A stretch of DNA of 8,704 nt from Nitrospira sp. UBA5698. Its GTDB lineage: Bacteria > Nitrospirota > Nitrospiria > Nitrospirales > Nitrospiraceae. Position numbers and translations under genes: made by a program. Below the pieces are notes generated by a model, which searched no databases, was not told the DNA's origin, and saw only the letters and a program-made list of their open reading frames with translations. Shown here piece after piece: positions 1 to 7,450 of the stretch (the stretch's first letter is position 1; every line of letters begins with the position of its first letter). The DNA lies in contig DIHK01000034.1 in assembly GCA_002420115.1 (NCBI GenBank), forward strand, positions 1 through 8,704. The letters are read 5' to 3'.

Positions 1-203
1 CTCTTGATGAGCTTCTGAATCGCGGTCTGCATGGCCTTCTTCGTGGCCTTCAAATCAGTGAGGGTCGTGATGTCCTTGTCGGCAAATCCATAGTAGGTTT
101 TCAGTACCGCACTCAGGTTCTTCACGTCATTGACGCACCCATTCAGATCCGACCCGGGCACCTGATACTTATTGATCCCGATAAGCACTGCACGTTTCGC
201 CAT
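1..203 (-). CDS. Caspase-fold (peptidase C14, metacaspase-like) protein, N-terminal part
   Basis: Partial gene: the ATG is at 203-201 and the frame stays open for 67 codons to the left edge. The reading begins MAKRAVLIGINKYQVPGSDL and continues with N-G-C-V-N-D-V-K-N-L and a stretch ending Y-Y-G-F. This matches the start of bacterial caspase domains: a first beta strand R-A-V-L-I-G-I-N-x-Y, then a conserved L-x-G-C-x-N-D segment opening the first helix. The start is well supported by GAAAGGAG at 216-209, five bases before the ATG. The catalytic His and Cys would lie past the edge, so activity cannot be judged, nor whether other domains follow. Family members are cysteine proteases cutting after basic residues and are often found with STAND or other death-type proteins. 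It lies on the same strand as the patatin gene but 507 bases downstream, so it probably has its own promoter. The family call is quite sure; its role here is inference. Confidence 0.85.
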   Translation of the reverse strand, partial: MAKRAVLIGINKYQVPGSDLNGCVNDVKNLSAVLKTYYGFADKDITTLTDLKATKKAMQTAIQKLIK

Positions 204-710
204 AACAGCTCCTTTCAATGGTCATATTTGACGCTGAATACCGTAGTGGTTCTATCTCTCCCGAGGATACTGAGCAAGCAACCTGCCACGCCGTATGCCG
301 GAAGCGGACGAGCACGATGTCACACCTAGGCCGTACTACAGGAAGGGAGAATACAGCATTCCCACGCCCCCTGGAAGTCTCCGGGGAACAAATTCTCGTT
401 TTAAGATGGAATGGATGAATCAGCGTGAAGAATCTAAAAGGATACAGTTCTGTGTCGGAATAGGTAGGGATTAGTTCCTCCGGTACCCTAAACACACCCG
501 CATCAAGCCAACGCCCTATTCGAAATATAGTTGATACATCACTGCCAGGCGAATGCGTGCTTCTGGTATTGACAGAAATGCTCGTAGGCCCTACGCCTAG
601 CAGAATGGGCTGAAACTCACCGTCGAAAGTATCCTAGACTACAGTGTGGACTTAGAAACAAACGTTCTACTTTCAATCTATTATAATACATGCAGATTTT
701 AGATCTTGGC
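204..710. other. 507-base gap without a credible gene
   Basis: The stretch lies between the patatin stop and the caspase-like start. Short open frames on both strands here give low-complexity, family-less translations, and one overlaps the caspase-like start in another frame, so none is called. It should hold the promoter of the caspase-like gene and the end of the patatin transcript. I found no hairpin followed by a T-run on either strand, and no convincing -35/-10 pair at normal spacing. A TATAAT-like tract occurs near 681-690 but lacks a matching -35 on either strand. The only notable structure is a perfect 13-base palindrome at 583-595. Confidence 0.6.
583..595. repeat. Perfect 13-base palindrome
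   Basis: CGTAGGCCCTACG reads as CGTAGG, a single central C, and CCTACG, so the two six-base arms are perfect reverse complements. A smaller inverted repeat, TTCTG (561-565) and CAGAA (573-577), sits just before it. Neither is followed by a T-run, so a factor-independent terminator is unlikely. A protein-binding site for the caspase-like gene is possible but it lies about 380 bases upstream of that start. It could also be chance. Confidence 0.4.
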
Positions 711-1709
711 TTACCCAGGGGATGACCTCAAGAGGCTGTCTGGAAGAGTCCATGAATTGGCATCTTCACCAAATATACGCAGAACTTTTCTTCCATAACT
801 GACGGCTGCGTCATAGAGAACAGTCCTATTTGTTGTCAGGCGGTCGATGTTCTCGATTCCTTCCGTACAAACTGTTGCGATACTCACATTCTGAGGTGTG
901 GCCAAACGCCCTAAAGCAAGGTTACGAGCTTCGCGTGACCGAAGATGACGATCATTAAATACTCTGCTCATTACCTCATTGCCCTGTGCAAAAATCATGT
1001 TGAAGATCATTCGATTCTTCCAACTCGGCTGTTGACTCACGTAACTTACTGGTTTTGTTGAGAGCACAAGAACATCTGTGCAGCCATTCTCTAATGCCTG
1101 TGCTAGTGGAAACGGAATACCAATTCCACCATCGATACAAGGGCGGCCATCTACGGCTACTGTTCGGTTATAGTACACAGGAATAGCGTTCGCAGCCTTA
1201 AGGACCTGCACCAATGGAGTGCGTGTCTTTTTCGTATCCACGACAAATGCCTCGCCGGAGCTACTATCAATGACGGCCACATACAACCGAGTTCTCGTTC
1301 CAAGAACGCGTGCAACATCAAGTGGTTTCTCGTTTGGCACCACTTGGTCAAAAATATAGTCGACATCTAGAATCTTCCAAAAACGAAAGGGGTTAATAAA
1401 CTTTCGACTCGTGCAATTTTCAAAATATACGCTGATCCCCAGAAGTGGTTGACCGGAAATGAAATAGCTCGCGTTCATCACGCCAGCTGAGGTGGCATAG
1501 ACTTCGTCGAACACATCCGAAAGTCCTAGCTCGGCCAAAACATAGGCGCCACCTGCAGACGAGATCGCCCGCAGGGCTCCCCCCTCTATGACCAGTGCTA
1601 GCTTCCGTCCATCAGAAATTTCATCACACTGGCTCCCTCGTGCGCGGCGTGCCTTGATGATGTCAATAACCCCTTGAGGATTCACTCCGTGAAGCACCAC
1701 TTCATCCAA
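711..1709 (-). CDS. Patatin-like phospholipase (YjjU-like), partner of the TIR-STAND gene
   Basis: Predicted acyl hydrolase acting on membrane lipids with a Ser-Asp dyad. I call a TTG start at 1709-1707, giving 332 residues, because AAAGGGAG lies eight bases upstream and the start falls 22 bases after the TIR-STAND stop. A longer frame opens at a TTG at 1823 but has no ribosome site and would overlap the TIR gene by 92 bases. Near residue 42 is the oxyanion-loop region E-G-G-A-L-R-A, close to the family's E-G-G-G-x-R-G. The nucleophile motif A-T-S-A-G places Ser at residue 74, and C-I-D-G-G-I-G gives the catalytic Asp at residue 193. The order and spacing match YjjU/RssA-type bacterial patatins. 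Several usual glycines are alanine here, so activity may be altered. There is no signal peptide or membrane segment, so it should be cytosolic. Tight coupling to the TIR-STAND gene suggests a joint role, plausibly as a lipid-degrading effector. The family call is firm; the effector role is inferred. Confidence 0.85.
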   Translation of the reverse strand: MDEVVLHGVNPQGVIDIIKARRARGSQCDEISDGRKLALVIEGGALRAISSAGGAYVLAELGLSDVFDEVYATSAGVMNASYFISGQPLLGISVYFENCTSRKFINPFRFWKILDVDYIFDQVVPNEKPLDVARVLGTRTRLYVAVIDSSSGEAFVVDTKKTRTPLVQVLKAANAIPVYYNRTVAVDGRPCIDGGIGIPFPLAQALENGCTDVLVLSTKPVSYVSQQPSWKNRMIFNMIFAQGNEVMSRVFNDRHLRSREARNLALGRLATPQNVSIATVCTEGIENIDRLTTNRTVLYDAAVSYGRKVLRIFGEDANSWTLPDSLLRSSPG

Positions 1710-1717
1710 AAGTACAT

Positions 1718-1725
1718 CTCCCTTT
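1718..1725 (-). promoter_or_regulatory. Ribosome binding site that fixes the patatin start
   Basis: On the minus strand this reads AAAGGGAG, then eight bases, then TTG at 1709-1707. It lies between the TGA of the TIR-STAND gene (1734-1732) and the patatin gene. It is the only strong Shine-Dalgarno match near the 5' end of the patatin frame and argues for coupled translation from one mRNA. An out-of-frame ATG at 1717-1715 leads to a stop after 11 codons and is not a gene. Confidence 0.65.
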
Positions 1726-1731
1726 ACGATT

Positions 1732-4700
1732 TCAGATGCGATTTTTTCTGGGCTCAATATTAATACCGTACCGCAGCGCAACCGTGGCAAGCAGCATCCC
1801 CACGATTCCGAAATAGGCTCCAAAGGCCTGGGTTGAGCAGTCGCCGATTAGACCTTTTATCAAGTTCACCAGATTGGCATTGACCATGGCTTTGTACTTT
1901 GGAAGCTCAGAAAGCTCTGTATTAGGAACCAAAGCAGCCACCGATGCTGCTGCGCCCAGCACAACCAGCATGATCCACACCTTTTTCAGAGCAATCTTCA
2001 TAATTACCCATGCAAACTGGCGAGCTTCTGTAAAACTGTTTATCACGTGTTGGCGATCAAAAAACTCGTTCCATGCCGAGGATGAACGAATCGCGTTCAG
2101 CATCATGCCCATTCCTATTCCCAACCCGGTTCCAGAGAACAAATGCACCCATCCATAACGGGTATTCACAAAAGCATCCTCGAGAGCCTTTACCGCGCCC
2201 CCGTTAGGTGGCAGAACTTCACTACCTTCAATGGGAATGCGCCATCCCATACCGACAATTCCCATTGGATTGAACCAAAAGAGAACACCTAGTACAACCA
2301 CAAGGCTGGCGCATAAACCACCCGTTGCTCCCGCCACAATGGTGCCGATGGGACTTAAGATGGATTTTTTAGTTTGTTCGCTTTGGAATACTTCGTGATA
2401 AATCATAAGGGCTATCGCAATTCCCCCGGCCCAAATCACTGCAGCAATAGTGCCCTGCAGAAAGCCCATGAACGCATTGGGCATGTTAAACGTATCCATC
2501 GGCGCAACTTTCAAATACTGCGTCACTGACCATCCAAACCCACCAGGTATTACTTTAAAAGGTGCTGCCGCTATTGCAGCAAATGTGGCTACTGTAAAAA
2601 ATGTGATTGGAATTGCTGGCCATCGCTCCTTCAAACGGATCCACCGAGCACGGGCCCGAATCTTACCTTTAAACATTGAGGGAATACCGGCAAACACCTC
2701 ATCAAATCTTGTACGTTCGGTTTGGCCATCTATCGTGATCCGAATTCGTGCGAGTGCTTCCATCGCCACGGCTTGTGTTTCAAGTTGGCTAAGCGCACTG
2801 ATAGCCTTGAGATATAGCTCTTGTTGGTCTAACCGAACTAGGCTCAATGTTGCTGCCTGCCGTACGTTCGCATCTTCATCCTTGAGTGCTACCTCGACCA
2901 GCATACTAAGGAGGTCCTTGTCAGCTCTTTCACCTATCTTCCCCAAAAGCTCCATAGCATGCTTTCTAACTGTCCTAGCAACTTCTGAGACCGAGGGTGA
3001 ATAATACGATAAAGCGTTTTTAAGTACCCGTACGTGGCTTTCAGGATAGTGTTTCCACAACTGCTCTGACCATTCCAGCTGCTCTATCCCACTTCTGAGG
3101 CTCGCACGAAAAAGGAATTCTAGTTCCTCTTCCTCTAAGAGAGACTGTGCTTGGGACTGAAACCTCTTACACTCAGCAAGAATCTCACGGTGTTCACCAA
3201 AATAATTCTTGAGGGTATCAGAGGAATCTACCTTAGCTTTATCCAACACCTTGTCGAGTAAGTCCGCCGCAAACAGCAATTTATTCAACTCAGGGTCTTG
3301 AGCTCGCTGTTTGCTTACCGGGTCTGCGAGACTGTCGTGTGAAAGCTCGAACCATTGCTGTCCCCCTCGCTCTTCTCTTCGAATCAGGTGTCTACCTTCA
3401 AGCTTCTCTACTATCCGGTTGGGCAATCTGCCTGTCTTATACTTCCCTCGTTGCACCATAGTGCGAGTTGAGGAAGCAGTAATGAAGCTCATGAGCCCAA
3501 ACTGAATCATTTTCTTTTCAGTCTCGTTATGCCGAGAAACCTCGTCCAAGACCTTTTCAAAAAAAACGTTTAGGGCGTTTTGGACAAAGTCTTCGAACCG
3601 TTTACCGTTCCCCGCAGCCCGTGCCAATTCTGTCTTTGTGATTCTCTTGATGCCCGATTCGAGACTTGCCCATAGCTGCTCGCACACGATCTGAAGGTGA
3701 ACTAACTCGATATTTGGACCAGGCTTCTCTACCAGCTCTCCATGGGGCCCTATTACCCTCATAATATTTAATTGCTTAATAATCTCGTCCACCACATCTG
3801 AATCGAAAATGGCATAGGTGCTTGCAGGGCCTAATATTGCTTCTTTAGCCTCGTTGACTCCCATTCTTCTCAGTGCATAATCCAGCATGGGTAGCTCAGC
3901 AGGAAACAGCTTTCTGAACTCGAACATATAAGCCAAGTACTCCTGGCGAATTGCAAAGAGCACAGTCAACAAAGGATCATCCGTCAATGCGCCGATCAAA
4001 TCCTGAATAAAAGGCACGCGTTCATCAAAACGATCCGCATGCTGTGTGAAAATCTCCTCAAATTGATCAAAAAGTATGATTCGCGGTCGGCCTTCCTGTC
4101 TCATTGCTTGCAGACAATCCCGTAGCCGTCTTGTGGAATGATCAACGTCTCTCTTATCCAACTGACTTATAACTGAAAATGCATAGATATTCTTCACCTT
4201 AAAGCGGTCTACATTTTCTGGCAAGGGAGTCCCAACTCGGATGCCGTTGAGGACCTGAACACCTTGGCCCTGAAGGACCTCTTGGAATCTAGTATTCAGG
4301 AGAGAGCTCTTCCCAGCACCAGATGGGGCATACAACAGGAGCACCCGTGACTTACGCATGAGCCCCAATAACTCCAGCACCTCAGAATCACGACCAAAAA
4401 ACAGATGGCTCATCCCCCCCTCAAATGGCCTTGGCCCCATAAAGGGTGATTCACCTTCAACAACTCCCTTTAACGGTTTAGGAACAAGTGGCGCTGCTGT
4501 AATTGATTGGCAGCTAGGCGGAGGAGTCAGGGGAACCGTATATTTCTGAAGTTCCTCATACACAAAGCGGACAAGTTCTCTATCCTGACTCTCAGAGGAA
4601 GGCTGATAGAATTTCCTAATTATCTTTGTACCCAAGGCTAGCTGTAGATTTATAGGCAGATCAAACTCTTCAAGCATCAACGGAAGAATCAAGCACTTGG

Positions 4701-5055
4701 TCCTCATTGCAAAACTGACTTCCGCCTCAACCCACTGCCGATCGACCATACGGGGGGAAACCAATAAGAGAAGCACTTTGGAATTTGACAGCACCTTGGC
4801 TATTTCACCTATGAAAGACGAATCGAGCCCCAAATCTTTCACGTCCAACCAATATCTAACACCAGCCCCATCTAACAATGCGGCCAATCTAAGTGCTGTC
4901 TTTTCGTCAGGACGTGCGTAGCTGATAAATACGTCATAAGACCGATCCCGATTTAAACCAACTCCACAGAAAGGACACGTCAGGCTCGTTCCATCGGCAA
5001 CCAATGCGACAACCATTCTCCGACAACCCCTACAATAAATCTCTTCTTGTATCAT
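1732..5055 (-). CDS. TIR - nSTAND NTPase - HEAT-like - six-TM membrane protein
   Basis: An 1107-residue NLR-like protein. Residues 8-30 form a CxxC...CxxC zinc ribbon (C8, C11, C27, C30). Residues 39-150 are a TIR domain: Y-D-V-F-I-S-Y-A, then W-V-E-A-E with E112 aligned to the catalytic glutamate of NAD-cleaving TIRs such as SARM1. Residues 205-222 carry the G-P-R-P-F-E...F-F-G-R-D entry motif of nSTAND1 NTPases, followed by Walker A A-P-S-G-A-G-K-S at 243-250 and Walker B I-I-L-F-D-Q-F-E-E at 326-334. A winged-helix end, E-L-S-H-D-S-L, lies near 570-576. Residues about 690-770 look like HEAT repeats. Six hydrophobic stretches follow, near 812-832, 863-887, 899-928, 970-989, 1026-1043 and 1077-1097. 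The even number leaves both ends in the cytosol. The ATG is fixed by an in-frame TAA immediately before it; only a weak AGG precedes it. It probably senses a trigger, oligomerises with ATP and depletes NAD. It is the first gene of a pair with the patatin gene. Domains are seen directly; the trigger and outcome are inferred. Confidence 0.9.
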   Translation of the reverse strand: MIQEEIYCRGCRRMVVALVADGTSLTCPFCGVGLNRDRSYDVFISYARPDEKTALRLAALLDGAGVRYWLDVKDLGLDSSFIGEIAKVLSNSKVLLLLVSPRMVDRQWVEAEVSFAMRTKCLILPLMLEEFDLPINLQLALGTKIIRKFYQPSSESQDRELVRFVYEELQKYTVPLTPPPSCQSITAAPLVPKPLKGVVEGESPFMGPRPFEGGMSHLFFGRDSEVLELLGLMRKSRVLLLYAPSGAGKSSLLNTRFQEVLQGQGVQVLNGIRVGTPLPENVDRFKVKNIYAFSVISQLDKRDVDHSTRRLRDCLQAMRQEGRPRIILFDQFEEIFTQHADRFDERVPFIQDLIGALTDDPLLTVLFAIRQEYLAYMFEFRKLFPAELPMLDYALRRMGVNEAKEAILGPASTYAIFDSDVVDEIIKQLNIMRVIGPHGELVEKPGPNIELVHLQIVCEQLWASLESGIKRITKTELARAAGNGKRFEDFVQNALNVFFEKVLDEVSRHNETEKKMIQFGLMSFITASSTRTMVQRGKYKTGRLPNRIVEKLEGRHLIRREERGGQQWFELSHDSLADPVSKQRAQDPELNKLLFAADLLDKVLDKAKVDSSDTLKNYFGEHREILAECKRFQSQAQSLLEEEELEFLFRASLRSGIEQLEWSEQLWKHYPESHVRVLKNALSYYSPSVSEVARTVRKHAMELLGKIGERADKDLLSMLVEVALKDEDANVRQAATLSLVRLDQQELYLKAISALSQLETQAVAMEALARIRITIDGQTERTRFDEVFAGIPSMFKGKIRARARWIRLKERWPAIPITFFTVATFAAIAAAPFKVIPGGFGWSVTQYLKVAPMDTFNMPNAFMGFLQGTIAAVIWAGGIAIALMIYHEVFQSEQTKKSILSPIGTIVAGATGGLCASLVVVLGVLFWFNPMGIVGMGWRIPIEGSEVLPPNGGAVKALEDAFVNTRYGWVHLFSGTGLGIGMGMMLNAIRSSSAWNEFFDRQHVINSFTEARQFAWVIMKIALKKVWIMLVVLGAAASVAALVPNTELSELPKYKAMVNANLVNLIKGLIGDCSTQAFGAYFGIVGMLLATVALRYGINIEPRKNRI

Positions 5056-5447
5056 TTACCTACCAATCTGGTTATGGTCCATCTGGTTTGCTGAGCGGAG
5101 ATCCTCGCGATATCCCCGATCACACATCAAACACTAAGATCCACCCTTCCAATGCAGGACATCAACTATCTGCATCACCTAATGCCATCTCCCCTACAAC
5201 TCAAATCCAGCAGGCGCATTTTCGTCTCGCACATTTTTCATCTAGATATAGAACATCTCACCCAATTCACCGTCCTCTGGATGACTCACCAGACCACTGG
5301 TACGCTATTCAGCAGCCACCTCTCGTCAACTAATCGCGCATTCCTGACTTCACCTCTAAGATCGTGAACAAACACGAGCTGGTTCCCATTATGAACGTAG
5401 CGGTGTGATGCCAGAGGTTTTGAGAATTAAATACATCTGGTTGGCAA
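5056..5447. other. 392-base gap without a credible gene; presumed promoter of the TIR-STAND operon
   Basis: The gap lies between the stop of the SLOG gene and the start of the TIR-STAND gene. Open frames on the plus strand here run into the coding region antisense to the TIR gene and resemble no protein, so they are not called. The gap is long enough that the TIR-patatin pair probably has its own promoter, but I could not find a convincing -35/-10 pair. Small inverted repeats are present without a T-run: ACCAG/CTGGT at 5288-5301 and TCGTG/CACGA at 5362-5377. The octamer ATCTGGTT occurs three times (5066, 5081, 5435). Confidence 0.6.
5066..5088 (-). repeat. Tandem octamer AACCAGAT next to the TIR-STAND start
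   Basis: On the minus strand AACCAGAT occurs twice, at 5088-5081 and 5073-5066, start to start 15 bases apart. The nearer copy ends 11 bases before the ATG, so it abuts the region where the ribosome would bind. A third copy sits at 5442-5435, just past the stop of the SLOG gene. The copy nearest the start also lies in a short inverted repeat, ACCA-ATC-TGGT at 5062-5073. A repressor or translational control site is possible; chance is not excluded. Confidence 0.4.
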
Positions 5448-7415
5448 CTAAGCTGGTGGCACCAATGGGCGGACAAGAGCGCTAACCCGCCAATCGACCA
5501 CTTCGTCAATCATGAGCTGCGCTACGGACACGGCCAGCTTCACAGCCTCAGCCGAAGTTGGAGGCACTTTGCGCTTCATCAATACATTGATCGTCTGCCC
5601 ATACTGTGTCATACCCTCTACCATGGCTTCATTCCGCATCGCGAGCCGAGCAAACGCGCCTTGATGCTTGATGCCCGCGAGCGCCGCACCGGCCACAGGG
5701 AAAAACGCTGCCATCACCGTCATCAAACCCATGCCACTGTGCGCACTTCCATCATCGGTCTGGATCTCCACCAGCAGTATGCTAAGATGCAATGCAACGA
5801 CTGCAGCAGTTGCTACAAACAGCAAGCCGCCCCACCGGTGAAGTCGATGCTCAATACGATGATGGTGATCATAACACCTGCGATGGAACGCCACTTGTCC
5901 ATCAACCACATCTTTCAGACGTTTCAGCGTGGCCAGCACATAAGTGCCATCGATACGAGCGGACGCAAGGCCTGTGGCGCGCTCCACAGCGCGGGCATGC
6001 CACGACATCCACGTTTCCATCGGCCTACCGTATCCACCTAGGTGCGAAAATGGCCGTGTCATCGGCCTCCCACCGCCAAGTGGGATCAAGAAGTGGAGCT
6101 CTCGTATCAACTCCGCCAATAGGCGGTACTCCATCCACCGTTCGTGCCACCGTCGGCGAGTTCCCCATCTAATCAAGCCAATAATACTCAGTAACAGCAA
6201 GAACTCGAAAGCGGCCGTCAACAACAACCAGATGGGATGCTGTTGCGGATTCCACCCTACCCACACAGGAAGAATTGCTAGGAACACTGCCACAGCTCCA
6301 CCAAGAAAGGAGAACAGAAACGAACTACGGTAGCAGTCCGCGTAGTGATCTGCCAGCCGGTCGGCCCACGCGAAATGGTGGCCCAGTGTCCCATTTGCCC
6401 AGCCCCTGCCCCCCGGTTCCGTCGCAGCATACTTGCCACCCTCGATCGTCCCTATGGGTTCACGTCGAAGTGGCGAAAGCATGAATTGGTTATCACCTAT
6501 GACATTGCGAAAGAATTTCCAGAGCATCATCGCCGGATTCTTATTCGGCATACGCTCATAAAAGTAGTCTGTGGCTTTCTGATCCTGGTTCTTGCGTTGG
6601 GAATCGAGCCCAACCACCTCTAGGAACAATTCCCAGATCCTCACAAGACTCTTTTTCTGCAGTTGACCATCATGCCGTGTGCTGCGTGGAACATCGAGAA
6701 TCTCGTTCACGAGAGCACCCACGGTATCGCCATGGCTCTGAACCAATCCATATTCACGGAGCTGCTCCAAATCAGAACTTTTGCGCAGGATTTGCCACGC
6801 ATGCGGATCGCGCGCATCGACGCAAATTACTGGGATCTGGTAGAAGATGGCTGCTTCCATGGTGCCGACTGTACCGCCTGCCCCTGCAGCATCCGCTCCA
6901 TCCCAGACGGCAACCAGGATGTCCGATTGATTGAGTACCACACCGCCAGCCTGGCCATAGTCCGCTGCCTTATCAGTTCCCTTTCCATCCAACTCGAAGG
7001 CTCTGAAATCTGGACCGGCTTTCGCTTTGTCCAGAAGCGTGCGGAACTTTGTGAGCGAATCCTGCTCCAACGCCTTCGGGGACTCGAAATCCCTCTCATA
7101 TTCGGCTTGAGCAAAGGGCATGGGGCAATGCAGTGCATATTTCAACTTAATGGCTTGGTCGGCAAATATACGGTCACTACCTTCCGCGCAAGATGACACA
7201 GCCACAAGCTTCGGCGTCACAGCCGCATCATAAAGTTTCTGTGGACTCTTGAAAAACGTGGACACACCATCCTGCACAGCCTGGAGGATGCCGTAAAGAA
7301 TCTTAGCTAGCTTTGTAAGCTCTGCCTCAACAAGGCGATTTGGGCGATGCCCAACCACGCCCACACGAAACACGAGTGGGACCTTTGGGGGACCTTCGGA
7401 ATTTAAACAGCTCAT
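5448..7415 (-). CDS. SLOG-domain protein with four-TM, SLATT-like C-terminal half
   Basis: A 655-residue protein. Residues 16-240 look like a SLOG (DprA/LOG-type Rossmann) domain: first strand F-R-V-G-V-V-G-H-R-P, then S-S-C-A-E-G-S-D-R-I-F-A-D (74-86, like the S-G-G-A-x-G-A-D loop of the family), then D-I-L-V-A-V-W-D-G and G-G-T-V-G-T at 180-185 before a strand P-V-I-C-V-D-A. These loops usually bind a nucleotide or sugar-nucleotide ligand. The C-terminal half has hydrophobic pairs near 365-386 and 394-417, and near 528-550 and 562-582. Each pair is followed by a charged helix (R-L-L-A-E-L-I-R-E-L; F-A-R-L-A-M-R-N-E-A-M), resembling a doubled SLATT 2TM effector. SLATT proteins are predicted pore-forming effectors in conflict systems. 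An in-frame TAA lies just upstream, so the ATG is the earliest possible start, but it has no visible ribosome site. A GTG at residue 15 (7373) has AAAGG eight bases before it and is a real alternative. The fold call is fairly sure, the subfamily less so. Confidence 0.72.
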   Translation of the reverse strand: MSCLNSEGPPKVPLVFRVGVVGHRPNRLVEAELTKLAKILYGILQAVQDGVSTFFKSPQKLYDAAVTPKLVAVSSCAEGSDRIFADQAIKLKYALHCPMPFAQAEYERDFESPKALEQDSLTKFRTLLDKAKAGPDFRAFELDGKGTDKAADYGQAGGVVLNQSDILVAVWDGADAAGAGGTVGTMEAAIFYQIPVICVDARDPHAWQILRKSSDLEQLREYGLVQSHGDTVGALVNEILDVPRSTRHDGQLQKKSLVRIWELFLEVVGLDSQRKNQDQKATDYFYERMPNKNPAMMLWKFFRNVIGDNQFMLSPLRREPIGTIEGGKYAATEPGGRGWANGTLGHHFAWADRLADHYADCYRSSFLFSFLGGAVAVFLAILPVWVGWNPQQHPIWLLLTAAFEFLLLLSIIGLIRWGTRRRWHERWMEYRLLAELIRELHFLIPLGGGRPMTRPFSHLGGYGRPMETWMSWHARAVERATGLASARIDGTYVLATLKRLKDVVDGQVAFHRRCYDHHHRIEHRLHRWGGLLFVATAAVVALHLSILLVEIQTDDGSAHSGMGLMTVMAAFFPVAGAALAGIKHQGAFARLAMRNEAMVEGMTQYGQTINVLMKRKVPPTSAEAVKLAVSVAQLMIDEVVDWRVSALVRPLVPPA

Positions 7416-7450
7416 GGTGAGGTCATCTTAGCGCAGTGCCTCAACTACTG

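Noticed and set aside
169..495. 108-codon open frame on the minus strand between the patatin and caspase-like genes
   Set aside because: It overlaps the well-supported caspase-like start in another frame and its translation resembles no protein family.
672..695. TATAAT-like tract as a promoter
   Set aside because: No acceptable -35 element lies 16-18 bases upstream on either strand.
1711..1823. Longer patatin start at TTG 1823
   Set aside because: It has no ribosome site, would overlap the TIR-STAND gene by 92 bases and adds residues outside the patatin fold; the TTG at 1709 has AAAGGGAG.
5004..5367. Plus-strand open frames across the 392-base gap
   Set aside because: They run antisense into the TIR-STAND gene, have no ribosome site of note and give low-quality translations.
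5288..5377. Small inverted repeats as a terminator for the SLOG gene
   Set aside because: The stems have only five base pairs and no T-run follows.
711..7415. CBASS or Thoeris system
   Set aside because: There is no CD-NTase gene, and the TIR is fused to a STAND protein instead of standing with a ThsA-like SIR2-SLOG protein; the SLOG protein here has no SIR2 part.
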